From Zoroaster sp. YZ-2022 (Eukaryota; Echinodermata; Asteroidea; Forcipulatida; Zoroasteridae), in NCBI GenBank assembly GCA_029582265.1, contig CM055822.1:43150733-43214732 (forward strand): 64,000 nt of DNA, given 5' to 3'. This document shows, in pieces, positions 12,535 through 24,985 of this stretch; the first letter of the stretch is position 1; every line of letters starts with the position of its first letter. The position numbers and the translations under genes are program-made. Below the pieces are notes generated by a model that was not told where the DNA came from, did no database searches, and was given only the letters and a program-made list of their open reading frames with translations.

Positions 12535-13400
12535 CAATCAGGCAATGAGCTGTATCCCAAAAAGGTGTCCCAAACATGACAAATACTCTTCAAACTCACC
12601 TCCAAGATTTAGGGACATTTTAAGTTTGGAAAATACAAGATTGAACAAGTAAACGTGGAAACTGCATACACGTATACACAATGACCCCCCCCCCCCCCCC
12701 GCTACCGGTAAAAAAAAACGGAAAACAGAAAACATTTTTATCGTACCAACTGTAGTTGTACAGCGACTGTTTCATGATTCATCTAAAGAGCGCGCGCAAA
12801 GTATTCACATACAATTTCGTCATGCCCTTACAAACCAGGTCAGCTCAATTACGCAACACATAGATCACCAGTTATTCATTTGTAGCGGGTTAACTAACAG
12901 GAATATATATATAAAAAAATTAATATATGAACGTGACTACATAGGCCAACAAGTAATATTCCACCTTATTTCTGAGTGTTTTTTTTCTACCAAGATGACT
13001 ATTTAGTATAGCCTAAAATTAACCAAACAGAACACCGTATAACGATACGGCTGCGTTTTGCATAACACGAACCGTATTATTCTTGTTATTTAAATTTTTG
13101 TTTGTCATGTCAGACGTATTTGCTATATCGATTGGCCTTTATATTAGAGAAATTTCGATAGGAGACCAATTTATAAATGGGTTGGCCCAGATGAACGTTG
13201 TTCACATTTGATTCAGTGCACAGGTGAGGAGCAATAATCATTAGATTGCACCTCAGAGTGCAAGTTTTATGGAAATATCGTGCTCCAATGTGGGGATCAA
13301 ATAATGGCCGAGTGCTCAATATGACAAGACCTGTCCACTGCTACGGTAATGATACAGCAACGTTGTGTCGAAGTTTAAGTGGTTCCAAACGATAGCACAT
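12535..13400. other. Intergenic, no gene seen
   Basis: Contains a C homopolymer at about 12683-12700 and AT-rich sequence. No supported coding region or repeat family was recognised. Confidence 0.55.
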
Positions 13401-15391
13401 TTTTGGGGTAATTTAGTAGGTGTGGCAATCAAGCTTGAGGTGAACCGGTTTGTTTGCCGAACATGTATATGTCATTTAAAGAAGTTGGACCGCTGGCGTC
13501 AGGTCGTATGTGATGAAGAAAACGAGCTGCAAAGTCGGCTAAGTTGGCAAGATAAGAAGAAAATAAGAAGAAACATTGTAAGGGACTAAATGTGGAAATA
13601 TGTTTGCATTAAATATGTTGAGACCCCCCACACCCCAAGGCCTGACAACAAAAATAAACCATGCTCAATAGTTAACATTTGAAACTTAAATTACACAAAA
13701 ACACTGGTTGTTTACTTGAAGGTTACATAGGACAACTGAGAGAAACCAGAAACAGCAAACGGGACCTCTCTCCTGATTGGAGCATGCCCCATCCAAAGAA
13801 AAGCAAAACGGCGACAGTCTCTTTTATTAATAAGGTGATGAGATTGGTGGATCGAGGCAAACAGACACATTGCCAGCAAGTGTTTGAAACGGGGAATTGA
13901 ATCAATGTGATTGGTTGAAAATTTGTAATCTGTTATATCCCAACTATGTACTTCATCTCTGTATTATATACAGATAAGGTTGGTCCTACCGCTAATCATA
14001 AATGTATAAGCGAATAAGCGAATAATAACATCGTCTTGTGGAGAATCTTGACAACATATTTAAGCACATATTGAATTCCAAATAACATTCCATTCTTCAA
14101 CAGAGTTTCAAGGAAAGAGTTATACGATGTATAAGGAATGGCCAATATTACACAGGAATGCGTTACGCTATGAAAAGAAGTGAGACCGCCAAAAACATTG
14201 TAAAACTTGTTGCATGTCTGGCAAATGCAGAAATGTACGCATTTACAATTTGCAAGGAAACATTGGTGGCCGGTGATGTTAACCGTGAAAATGCAGTCAT
14301 TCACATGGAGGATATTTATGGAATATTTCAAGGCCAACACTCCCACTCTACATCTCATACTGGGACATAGTATTACCAAGAAAAATAAAAGACAAGTACA
14401 GATGTAAGTTGTTACTGATCATCCCGACGACAATCACGATGATGCATTGGTGACAGCAACTGAAATCATACGTAATTATACGTCATATTAAGTTATATAA
14501 ACTTAATTCATGTATGCATACCCGGATGGGGGGTAATTCATCTACCCACCAAAACAACGTTTAAAAAAAATAGGAAATAAACAAATAAATAAATTTAAAA
14601 TAAATAAATAAAACAAACAAAACCAAAAAACAGCCCCAAAGAAAAGATGTTAAAAATAACCGATAAAATAATCGCCCACACCCCGTGGCTACGCCACAGC
14701 ATAAGCCCATAACACTGATGTTATACAGTTATTCCCATCTTCATTGGCTCTCACCAAAAACATCAATATCATGTCGTAAACATCATGTAAATTAATACAA
14801 TTTGATCTTTAACGATCTTGAATATTTCAGACCTTGACACTCCACCAGGGTACTCGATAACTTGGGACAACGTCCAATGAGTTGCAAACAAAATGTTCAC
14901 GTGGGCACTGGCTTTTGCTTCTGTGAACAGAGTTCCATATGATGGCCTTACTACAGCAAATGGACCCCGTCGAGCCGAAAACATTGGGCTGGACAAGATT
15001 CATCCGCAGGTGTCAGACTGGGGACACCTGCGGGACCATAATGGACATTTTAGTATCCAGACTGTTGACAGGAGGTGCCCTTGCTGCACTAAGTGCAATC
15101 AGTGCAGATGCATCCACTAACAAAGACCGTGAGAAATCATGTAATACAAGTCATAGTAAGTCCACACATTTCAGTTGACATGTTATGTGAGATATTGTAG
15201 CATGTTATTACTTCAGATAATGCATAATGATAAATAGAAAGTTACATTCCTCTAACGTATTATCCACGTTTCTAATACAACAATCGTACAACACATTTTA
15301 TCCAACTAAAAGTGGGAATTGATTGGACGTGATTGTTCCATTGTGGATTAGGGGTGTTCATAAATAATCATGACATCATTCACTCTTCTTC

Positions 15392-15830
15392 AGATTTCCT
15401 AGATTGTGGGAAAGTCTGCCTTTAAATGTTAAGGAGTTAATCATATCTGGTTTATTACCTTTCATAACTGAACTGCGTAAACATATCCTGTCCCCAGGTA
15501 CAAATTTGGACTTGCCAACATAACACTCTGTACTCATGCTTTATGTTCATTTGTATTGTTACTTTTATTTTGTTTGTACGTGTTTTTAATCCCTTGGATT
15601 GATTTTTATTTGGCTTTTTATATTGTTTCATTATGTTTTGTAGCATTGTGGAGAGCCACTGATTTGGTTCGTATTTTGGTAATCCTATTGTCAACATTTT
15701 TTCACGTTTACCTTCTTTTCATCATGTACGTGCATTTCATATTTTTCTCTAATTGTTTTTTACCGTTGTGTTTGTGATTGTTTCTTCCCTGTGAAATAAT
15801 AAATGAAATAAAATGAAATTAAATGACTAG
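15392..15830 (+). mobile_element. 5'-truncated LINE 3' end inside an intron
   Basis: 15392-15520 reads RFPRLWESLPLNVKELI, then PFITELRKHILSPGT, the usual C-terminal end of a CR1/jockey-type reverse transcriptase ORF (FPRLWNSLP). A T-rich 3' untranslated stretch follows, ending in a tail of AATGA-type units (15794-15827). Everything 5' of this is missing, as expected of incomplete reverse transcription. It lies between the 14831 and 15967 exons of the DUF6589-like gene. Confidence 0.65.
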
Positions 15831-16959
15831 GTACTAAAAGTGCCGTAATCATTTGTAACAACGCGTATACTATTTCATATAATAGGTGTGGTTGTTATTA
15901 CCTTTTACATTGCGACTTGAGGGAACATGTGTCAACATAATGTTTCTATAAATGTTGACCTCACAGATAAATCTGGATATCAAAGCAAACCCATCTTCAG
16001 TAAAAGGAATCATTGATATAGTGCAACACCTCAACAAATATGTTCCAAGAACGGCACACCAAATACTCTCAATTTGTTGCAATGTAGACCAGCTTTCGGT
16101 CCAACGGATGGCAGAAGCGCGTTTGGCCCTGGGACATCGTCCGACCCCATCAATAGTATAGCCGGACTCGAACCTACAGCACAATAGTTCCACCAACGAG
16201 CAATTCTGCTGCAGGTAGGTAGGCATATGTTATAATTATATGATTAGGTTTTGTAAGGTGTTTGTATCTAGAACTTTCTCACGTGGTATGATTATCATCA
16301 TTTGTTGAAATTAGTGTACAACCTTAATGTATTCTGGAAAGTGTTTGACCAATTTGTTATGAACTGTAAATATTTGTTTTACAGGACTACTTGGACACGT
16401 TTTACACTCCAGCAACGTGCATCCCAAAGAGGCATATGAACACAACTGCTTTCCCTGTACACAAATAATACAATAATAACCTTTCACACTTTTATTTAGA
16501 GTTACTGACAACTGAATTTCATAACGTTTTTATTTTTTCGTTTAAAAAAGCCATAAACTGGCAAATTCGTTGGATTTGTACATTATATTTATTTGGTCTC
16601 TTTAAAACTGCTCACTCTATCACACTACAGGATGTACATGGATTGAATGTAGTGCCAGATAACATTGCTCTCGTCATAGGTGGTACCACCTGTCGTGTGT
16701 AGGTTTGAAAAGTCAAGACGTCGACGAGGAAGACGACTGGTGGTGCAATGACAGTTGCCGAACTCACAGCATTGTTTGCTGTTGCTGGAGAATCATTCCA
16801 GAGGCTTTACACATAGGATGCTCCCGAGGACGATATTGCAGTGGGCCCAGGTGGTTCAACCTACAATGTGTAGGACTGTCTTCTGTGCCACGTTAGTTAT
16901 TAATTCGTCATTACTTACTTCATGTAAATGTCGTGATTATTAAAAACATTTTAGGAAAG

Positions 16960-17136
16960 ATGCGGAATAATATTATCCCCAAAATAACTCAGTGACTGAA
17001 AACAATACGACCGTTCCTGCTGCATAAATGAGGCAGTAATTTTCAGCCACTGTGTCCATCTTGAACTAGAACACCGATTCCATGCCCTGTTGGAAGTCTG
17101 CTTTGATCGTGACGTTATTGTCCCTTGAATTAGCGG
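16960..17136. mobile_element. MITE M2, diverged copy in an intron
   Basis: The right end ATTCCATGCCCTGTTGG ... GATCGTGACGTTATTGTCCC matches the ends of the intact copy at 19574-19769. Its interior AACTCAGTGACTGAAAAC is shared with the M2 copies at 19.6 and 39.5 kb. The left end is degraded. Confidence 0.55.
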
Positions 17137-17925
17137 CGTAAACCGGCCCGTTACCGAAATTGGAAATGGGGTGGCATTGAACAAATTGTATATTTGTATT
17201 AGTGCTTGTTTGTATGCAGATGCAGAATGATTTCGTGTCATGCGCAGCAAAACGGATGACGACACTACTGATGATCACATCAGAGAATACAGTAAGGCTA
17301 TGTTGTGCCACGGCCTCTTCATGATGTGTAACACCGTTGCTGAACATGAAAATGACTGCCCACAGATGATTAGAATATGGAAAATGTGTATACCACAGTT
17401 CTGGTCAAAAATCATCACAAATACTTGACCCTGGCCCATCAACTACTGGCAGGTATGGAAACAACTTAGGCTAACCATAATATTTTGGGAAATCACAATG
17501 TTCTTATTGTTTGTTTGCTTAAAGGGATCCATCAAAATGTAATGTGCGTGCTTGTACGATTATTTTATCGTACTTTACAGTATCAGTACATACTAAAGTT
17601 AACGAATATCCAATCAGAAAGTGACAACGATTGACAATGAAAACATGCAAACCGAGTTTTAGTTCAACAGCTTTTCATTTTTTGGACAGGTGTACATGGG
17701 TGGATACCAGATCGCGTTGCACATGACACCATCTGGAACCGCACAGCAAACATAGCCGGTGGACCATGGAAAACAATAATTGCGCTGGACTTGCTGAACG
17801 AGTTTGAAAACAACGAGTTCAAAAGTACGTAGCCTAGTGGGATTAACTGAAACCAATATTCATATTTTTGGAAATACAATAATTAGCTCAACAGCTATAT
17901 TAAACACGTATACCTATTATTTCAT

Positions 17926-18509
17926 ATGTGACCCGCTCTGCGAAAAAGGGTATTAAGGGACGCTATGCTATTAGCCGTAAAGGGCTGTTCTATGTGGAGA
18001 GGGTGAAAAAAATTCACAACGTGATTTTTATTATTATTTTTGTTTTGGTTTATTGGCTTCTATTATATCAATACCTTCATCATTTATTTACAGAAATATT
18101 ATTATTGATGAGTAAAGATGAAAAAAGTTTAAATTTTACACATTATGCAAATTAGCAAAAATATTGTAAAAAATACTTCAAGATGCTTGATAATTCAAAT
18201 TTATATTGCACAAGCATTCCTAAAGGAGCTCAAAAGGAACATAACTGTTGCTATGGGCATTCAAGAGAGTTTCTTCTTAGCTCATTTCTTGTTCCCACTT
18301 GCTGTGTTTAAAGGGCTTTATCTCTGAAGGCACTTCCGTTAATTGTACAATATGAATATGCAAAAATCAGTATATCTCCAGAATGCAAAATGCCACAGGG
18401 TTCAAACCTACACCAAATTAAAACTTATAATGTAACCAATTCAGCTATGTATGTAACTCAATTTTCTAATTTTGTCCCATAATACCCATTTTTGTGGAGC
18501 CGGTCACAT
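17926..18509. mobile_element. 584-bp MITE filling an intron of the DUF6589-like gene
   Basis: The left end ATGTGACCCGCTCTGCGAAA is inversely matched by a right end ending AGCCGGTCACAT; about 24 of 29 terminal bases agree, ending in a GGGTATT / AATACCC pair. ATAT flanks both sides and may be a target duplication. The element makes up most of the 690-bp intron 17825-18514, and its right end lies only 5 bases before the exon at 18515. Confidence 0.7.
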
Positions 18510-19128
18510 ATTAGATACACTGAAGCATGCCAGAGGGAACTATAGTGATGCACACATATGTCGTATCAGCCGTATCATGAGTAGCTTGGGCACGTCTCTC
18601 CGTACAATGTTCACGGAACAACTCCTTGACCTGTACAGCGCCAAATCCAAGGCGAGTCATGCATCTGATCTCAGCGACGTGTGCAAGTTATTGGATGACT
18701 TTAATGCCGACCGTCTGTTTGACAATATCCCGAGTAGGTAGCATGCCTCATTTATGCGTCGACGTAAGAAATGTTGAAAAACTTAAAACTAAAATGATGC
18801 ACTGTAGCACAAATCTAGATATAGAAAGAGATTTAATAGAATAAAATTGTAAGTATTCGGTGCACTGAATAGTTTTGTTTGAGTAACACAATGAGTAAAT
18901 TTATAGCGAAATACGTTATTGTGGATATTGTGCATTTTCTATTTAAATAATATTAATACAGTGATCATATTACAAGCACATGTGAGAGTTTACACATCAG
19001 TAACGGATTGGCTTACGAACACCGTGTATGTTACCGGAATGGTGTTGATTCAAACAAAACTCACCATTATCTGCTACTTCCACTTCCCTGTAGAAAATGT
19101 GGTTAATGATGAATGATCTTAGGCACCC

Positions 19129-19430
19129 TTACCCCATATGTACCCGTTTGCACATATCGCGAACACACTGTTCTGTCCGTTGGGCAGTTACATTTAGAGG
19201 TGTAAACAGCATAATCGCTTTACATAGACTGCCATCCCTCCCCGCCCTTCCAATTTCTTGCCATATTTCCGACATGGTCGAAGGTGCCCCCCACCTTGCA
19301 AATGAGGCAACGGATAATGGACGATGATGAGTTGAATTCATTTAGCACCCATTGCCGGTCTTCGGCTGGCAAACTTGTATGGTACACATGGATCAGCAAT
19401 TCCTTGCGGTCTTTCTTGTCAAGCATCCTG
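19129..19430 (-). pseudogene. RecQ-family helicase fragment
   Basis: On the minus strand it reads YHTSLPAEDRQWVLNEF, SIIRCLICKV and, after a frame change, WGAPSTMSEIWQEIGRAGRDG-type sequence with LCKAIMLFTPLNV. The QEIGRAGRDG segment is helicase motif VI of RecQ enzymes, which unwind DNA with ATP. About 14 residues expected between CLICKV and WGAPST (motif V, FGMGxDxPDVRxVI-like) are missing, and the frame shifts there, so a small deletion broke it. The N-terminal helicase lobe is not found nearby. It faces the DUF6589-like gene, whose last exon ends about 390 bases away. Confidence 0.7.
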
Positions 19431-19573
19431 GTTCAAAATTGACCTTATTTGCGCATATGCTTTTCCCAGGGCTGCTAGAAAGCTGTAAAAAAAATTCAAA
19501 AATGTCCATTCAATAGTTATATGTTGTTGATGAACACTTTAAAACAGCCACAGACTCAATCCTGTGTAATTAA

Positions 19574-19769
19574 AGGGACAGTATCGTCACGATCACAGCA
19601 GACTTTCAACAGGGCATGGAATCGGTGTCGTAGTTTAATATGAACATTTATGCAGCAACAACGGTAATAATTATGGCTTTATCATGTGTATTGTTTTCAG
19701 TCACTGAGTTAATATATAAAACTAGCACTCTGATTCCATGCACTGTTGATTGTGACGATACTGCCCCCT
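19574..19769. mobile_element. MITE M2, intact 196-bp copy with TTAA duplications
   Basis: Flanked by TTAA at 19570-19573 and 19770-19773. The left arm starts AGGGACAGTATCGTCACGAT and the right arm is its inverse, with the arms extending about 55 bp including CATGGAATCGG / TGATTCCATG. Related copies lie at 16960-17136 and 39535-39615. The TTAA target is typical of piggyBac or Kolobok transposases. Confidence 0.8.
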
Positions 19770-19779
19770 TTAAACGACG

Positions 19780-21180
19780 CGCGAGCTTATAAATATTGTG
19801 TTCCCAATGGACATTTAAAGTCGACCACGCTTCCCATGCAGCGAAACCTATAAAACCTATAAAAACATACTTCAAAAAAGGAACCTTTATTCCCCCCCCC
19901 CCCAAACAAAAACAATATAAACCTTTGAAAACTATTATTTTTATTTTCCTGCAACACATTTTCAACTTCCTCATGACGTTGAAGAAAAATTACTTCCTAA
20001 GTATAAAGAGATGAAACCAAAACAGCAGCCAAACTGTAAACATGTGCACCGGACAGGACATAGGGGAATGTACTTTGTTGCAAAAATTACTCAGAAGGTA
20101 GGCAATTTACCAAAAACTTAACACTGCATTTGGTAAACCTATAATAACCTATGTTTTGCTTACCAAACCTATTTAATTAAAAACCTATATTTATAGATTA
20201 ACCACTGGGAGGCCAGGGCAACATTTCAGTTGGAATGAAAGTGACAATTGCATGTGGGTGTAAGTTACCTATTCACATAAACCACACACTTAGGGGTCGA
20301 CAATTTGCTCTGCCGTAACTTTGCAAGATACCACATTATTTCATCGGAGAGACAAATACCCCGTGTACACCTCAACTCCAGATGGATGTTGGGCCTGAAA
20401 TTTAAATAGTTCATTGTTGTAAATGATTACATATCTATATCACACGTGTTTGACAGAAGAGATTTAAAAAAGAGGACGAATTTTGAAAGATAATATCGTT
20501 ATTAAACGAAAACATAACAATTGGATGAAAATCGGAAATAAAATAAAAAATTAAGGGAAATTTAAAACTGGCTTGTTTTGTTTAACATTTGTTTTATTTC
20601 TTTGAGTCGCAATCATGATTTGGTTTTGATACTTGCCTGTCTGGATTTTTGATGATGTGAATTATCTCACTGTTTTGGAGATGTAAGATGTCTATAACAA
20701 TGAACTGGCCATTTTGTTTTGACCATTTTGCTAATATTTCATCAAAAAGCGGTACTGCCAGGATAACTGTCGGACTAAACTACCTAATAAATAATAATTT
20801 TGTCATAAATAGACTTGAAACAAACACTTTTCATCAAAAAAATAAAAAGGAACAAATATTTAAAAAAAAAATTAATCAAATAAAACCAATTATAGGAGCA
20901 CCATATTCATTACTGTAATACTCTAAATTTTACAAACTTACTGTTGCTTTTGGACAAAACAATTATTACAACAAAACCAAACATCTTTTGCACCATGAAA
21001 ACTAACTTTTCAGTAAGCATTTTACAGCTAAAACACAGAACAACCTTCTAAATATTATGCCCAGAAAACCGCAGAAAACAGTTGCAATGATCATTAACTA
21101 GATGAATTCATCCCCTTGTGACTAGATTTTATTGTTTGAGCTTAAAAGTCAGCTTTAGTCAAGAAAAAATTGTAGGCCTA
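19780..21180. other. Intergenic, no gene seen
   Basis: AT-rich, with a C run at about 19893-19903. No supported gene. The open frame at 20688-20918 is lysine/asparagine-rich and looks like a composition effect. Confidence 0.5.
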
Positions 21181-21287
21181 TATTAATTTTGTTTAATCTG
21201 TACTATTTTTTTTCCAAATCAGTATTTCCACATAATTTGGTGTTAATTTCCGTACTAAATACAGACAACCTGTCTGCATCATGCCAT

Positions 21288-21749
21288 TTATTGGTCAAAA
21301 CGTGTACCAATTTGCAAATTCATGAAGCAATTATATTGGTAATACTGGTGCATACAAGAGCAACCTTCCCTGCAAAACAAAAACTGATCACTGCTTGTGA
21401 ACTTTTTGAGCCCTGTGATCTTCATATTGAACTGCTTGGTAAGATGGTGCATCCAGATTTTAATGTAGCATGCTGCCAGACATTTGATAAGCAGGAACAC
21501 ATGATTACAATTAGGAGAACCATTTAGTGTGTGGTATTTCTGGATAATAGACACATCAAGGTATTTCACTGGAGTAGTAAGTTCTGGTGTTTTGGATTCC
21601 TTTACAGGTTGGTTATCACCATTCACCGCCGTCTCATGTGAGTGATGTCGTAATTTTGGTGGCTTTTGTTTCTTACTGGAAGATATAAATAATAAGGAAA
21701 TGAAATCAATTTCAAATGTTTGTTTACATACTCTTTTCCCTGAAAACAA
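21288..21749 (-). pseudogene. THAP-type gene remnant, copy 1 (post-THAP exon)
   Basis: Minus-strand frame with an acceptor-like ATATCTTCCAG before SKKQKPPKLRHHSHET. VNGDNQPVKESKTPEL and DVSIIQKYHT follow. The second copy near 51.1-51.2 kb reads VNVDNQSLEEPKTLEV and DVSIIHKEQS in the same positions, with the same CTTCCAG acceptor. Protein-level conservation between the copies supports real coding descent. That copy lies just below a THAP zinc-finger fragment (52.15-52.30 kb), which suggests this is the linker exon of a THAP-containing protein or transposase. The remaining domains are not recognisable. The flank down to 21905 is also shared with 51.2-51.43 kb. Confidence 0.4.
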
Positions 21750-22923
21750 GTGTATGGCAAAAAATAATGTGATGAGCCCATCATGGCTCTGGCCCTTCTA
21801 GCATACTTCTAACAATAAATTTGGGGAAATGTCTCATTTTAAAGTTATTAACTACCTCACTACAAAGGAAATACAAGTGACCAGGGAAGAAACAAATACA
21901 TGAACCATACTTTTATGCGACACTGTAAATATATACAAAAAACTGCTTGATACAAATAAAATAAAACGTTGCCCTTTTTCGGATTTTTTTAAAATGTAGT
22001 TTAGTATGCCCATTCGACAGTAATTCTGTTTTTAGCAGTGACACTGGATGTTCATACATTCATTACTCAAAATCTACAAGGGCCTACTTTACAATCCTCA
22101 CTACACTTTCCTCTCTTTAAGTGTATCCTCTATGATATTTTAAAGGATTGTATTGTACTTCTAACGTTAAAAGTACAATAGAAGTACGACTTCTAACGTT
22201 ACTGACAAAGTTCGATTTTTCCAACCTTTATATTCAACTCTATATTACAAACATATACCAACAAATTAAAGACTTACACATGGAATGTCCTTCCACATCC
22301 ACGGAATTGTCTGTTTGTGCAGTTTATCGACGCACAAGCCTGCATTTTACTGGCAGATGAACGTTGAAATTCAGAACATACATGACAATAATGTTCATAG
22401 CGTGTTTTGTGCGAGGAACAAAATGTCGTCCAGTGACCTCACCCCCAGGCAACCGAACCGCTATCCAGTCAGTATAACAGAGATCGGATCAGTGGTGTCC
22501 CTGCAATATTTGTATCCTCGTTCCCAGGTTCCCGCCCTCTACATCTCCCAAATCATGGACTCCCTCTTTGTTGCATGTTGTAATCACAGGGGAAAAAAAA
22601 TCCGTAGAGCCACGTGTTGTTTCGCGCCATGCAGATTGGCGCGCAATATAATGTACGCACTATCAAAATTGCCCGCGTATGTGCATTGACTTTTTTTTTT
22701 TTACGTATTATGACAACATTATAGACAAAATTTACTTTGAAATTGGTTAGGTATAGTATTTAAAGTATTATTTATCACCAAAAACCTCGCCCTCATTGAC
22801 TCATTCCGCGGTCACATTCTCATACTCAAGGTTACTAATGTTTCCATATGCAAGGTAGTCACACAAGCCAATGCGCATGCGCGCGGCAATTCCGATAAGG
22901 CTTATTAGACAGCAACATTAGAT

Positions 22924-22961
22924 GCTATCTGTGGTGTATGTACATACACACCACAGATAGC
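22924..22961. other. 38-bp hairpin
   Basis: GCTATCTGTGGTGT pairs with ACACCACAGATAGC around a short alternating centre (ATGTACATAC). It could form a stable cruciform. No repeat family was assigned. Confidence 0.75.
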
Positions 22962-22964
22962 TCA

Positions 22965-24897
22965 GTCCCATCCAATCACCTGCAGCCCTCTGCAACACGT
23001 GACCAAACCTCATGCATATACTGTGCACTGAACTGTGTAGTAGTGACGAGTGAACTGTGGTTTGCAGTGTTGCATATATAAACTCTCTCTTGATGACGAA
23101 CTCTCCGCTATACTCTTCTAAACTCTTCAAACTGTAAAACCAGTTCAGGTGACCCAGCACACTACAAGTCATCACATCATGTCCATCTACAATTTAAAAG
23201 ACATTTACTGAAACACATTGATACCTGACGCGTTTTCCAAATGTACTTCTTTATAAATAACTTCAGATTGTTTTAAATTCTAAACCAGAAAAGCTCACTT
23301 TCAATATGGGTTTTCAAAAAGAAACAGCACTTGTTACAAATTTCATTTATAACATTCCAACAATTAAATATGACACTTCTTTTTAAACAAACTTTTAAAC
23401 AAATGTTTAAATAACTTTACATTGGTTGCAACTTACGATGTTTCCTCCGAACTTCTAACTTCTAATTGCTGTTCTCAGCCGCCTCCATCTGCTGTTCTAA
23501 CCAAAATTGTGGCTCATAAAAATAAGCTGTAAGCAGCCTGAACATCTGCTACTATTTCTTTGGCTTTGTAAAAAGGTTTAGCAGAGCAAAGCTGTATAAA
23601 AAAATTGTTGCGAGGCTCTCGTGAGATTCAGCTTTGCATTCAGTACAGCACCATAAAATTCACCCCCCTCTCTCTCTCAAAGCAGAAAGCTATCTGAACA
23701 CTCTTGCACTCCCTGAACATACATTTATACCAAAACCCAACTATTTAAATTAACCTCCAGTTTTATCCTGCATACCTCAGTACATGTGTAAATTCCTAAA
23801 GTGAGCATAAATACAAAAGAAAGGGAATGTAGTGATTCCTGAACCTATATTCATAAACATAGTGGGAATCATTAGTATAATAAAGAAGGTTCATGACATA
23901 CATTTCCGTGACTCTTAAAGGGCCATTACAAACCAATATACTGCTGAGAGCTTCTATTAACACTGTTATAAAAAATAAAAATCCTGTTCACTGAGATTAA
24001 TTATGACAGAACGATTGGAAAAACCATTTACATAAAATAAAACCCGAACATTGACTGTCAACTGACATTATTAAAAAGGTTCCTTGATAGTTTCGTCTGA
24101 GTGCCAACATATTCGAGCAGTCTGACCTATTCTGATCTACCAGGTCCACTATTCACAAACAAGATTATACTACAAACCAAATTATTATTATACTAAATTA
24201 AAATAAATCAACAATTGACAGTCATTGCAACAAAAATATGTGAAATGAGCCCATTGTTTACATTTCAGTGTCCAACGCAAAAAAGGCGCGCTGTGTTGAT
24301 TGACAATCTTTGTGTTTAATCTACGGTGAATAACATTTATTTCAGTTCGTGAAACCAAAAATGTTCACTTCCACTCAAGTTTTGGCTGTGTTAATTAGTC
24401 TAAGTAAGCTTTGGTCAATAATTAATGGCAGAAATTGTTGTCGCGGAAATTGCTCTTAGTTACGGTATAAATCATCATGACAACTCAAATTCTGGCTCTG
24501 TTAAATAGAGTGAGTCGCACGCTCATGGCAATTCTTTACTGCATACAAAATATTGCATCATGGCTCTGTGAAATACCCAAATCCGCGTACCAAAGCGAAA
24601 TTTATTCTCAATAGTATTGCGTTAATTCGCAATGGTATTTGTTACGACCAGCAATCCCCACAGCGACAGAATTTACGATTTCCACGAGCTCCATATATTT
24701 CTAGACACAACAAATTACTCAAACAAGGTTACACTCGATATTTGTAACAACAATTATTTAAGTGGTAATATTAACACAGAGTAATCAAGTTTACATATAA
24801 ACGATTATCAAGCTTTATACTCAATGATCGTAAATAATCTAAATTAGAATTCCACCGGCAGTCCTTTCTTTTCTGGACGGCTGTTTTCAAGCACTCA
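22965..24897. other. Intergenic, no gene seen
   Basis: No supported coding exon, transposon end or RNA gene. A CTCTCTCTCT run lies at 23667-23677. The stretch leads to the left flank of the tyrosine-recombinase element. Confidence 0.5.
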
Positions 24898-24910
24898 GAG
24901 GCTGTCTACT

Positions 24911-24985
24911 CCCTCGAAAAAACATTTCATTCCCTCGAAATAATTGTCATTCCCTCGATTTTATTATTTCGTTCCCTCGAAATAT
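24911..24985 (+). repeat. Left flank: four TTCCCTCGA motifs and inverted repeat
   Basis: TACTCCCTCGAAA, CATTCCCTCGAAA, CATTCCCTCGATTT and TCGTTCCCTCGAAAT occur at spacings of about 20 bases. The last forms the inverted repeat TTATTTCGTTCCCTCGAAAT with the sequence right of the element. Confidence 0.8.

Larger units (their letters stand above)
13417..18741 (+). pseudogene. Decayed multi-exon gene resembling DUF6589 proteins
   Basis: Best exons: 13417-13577 (FVCRTCICHLKKLDRWRQ, donor GTAAGG); 13731-13834 (KRDLSPDWSMPHPKKSKTA); about 14100-14219 (RNGQYYTGMRYAMKRS); 14831-15120 (PGYSITWDNVQ, stop, VANKMFTWALAFASVNRV); 15967-16214 (GIIDIVQHLNKYVPRT, NVDQLSVQRM, after a frameshift SIAGLEPTAQ, stop, FHQRAILLQ); about 16385 (DYLDTFYTP); about 17220-17452 (HIREYSKAMLCHGLFM, after a frameshift HHKYLTLAHQLLAG); 17690-17824 (RVAHDTIWNR, IALDLLNEFENNEFK); 18515-18738 (TLKHARGNYSDAH, RLFDNIPSR). 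From memory, DxxNxxxxxxxxH, GDQLxxxR, HxKYAxxxxxL, LDLxxExLNxxFK and a final PGRxHxxF recur in this order in DUF6589 proteins; their function is unknown to me. Splice phases agree across the last three exons. Several stops and frameshifts argue that it is dead. After the final TAG the frame continues HASFMRRRKK, the family's usual ending. Confidence 0.6.
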
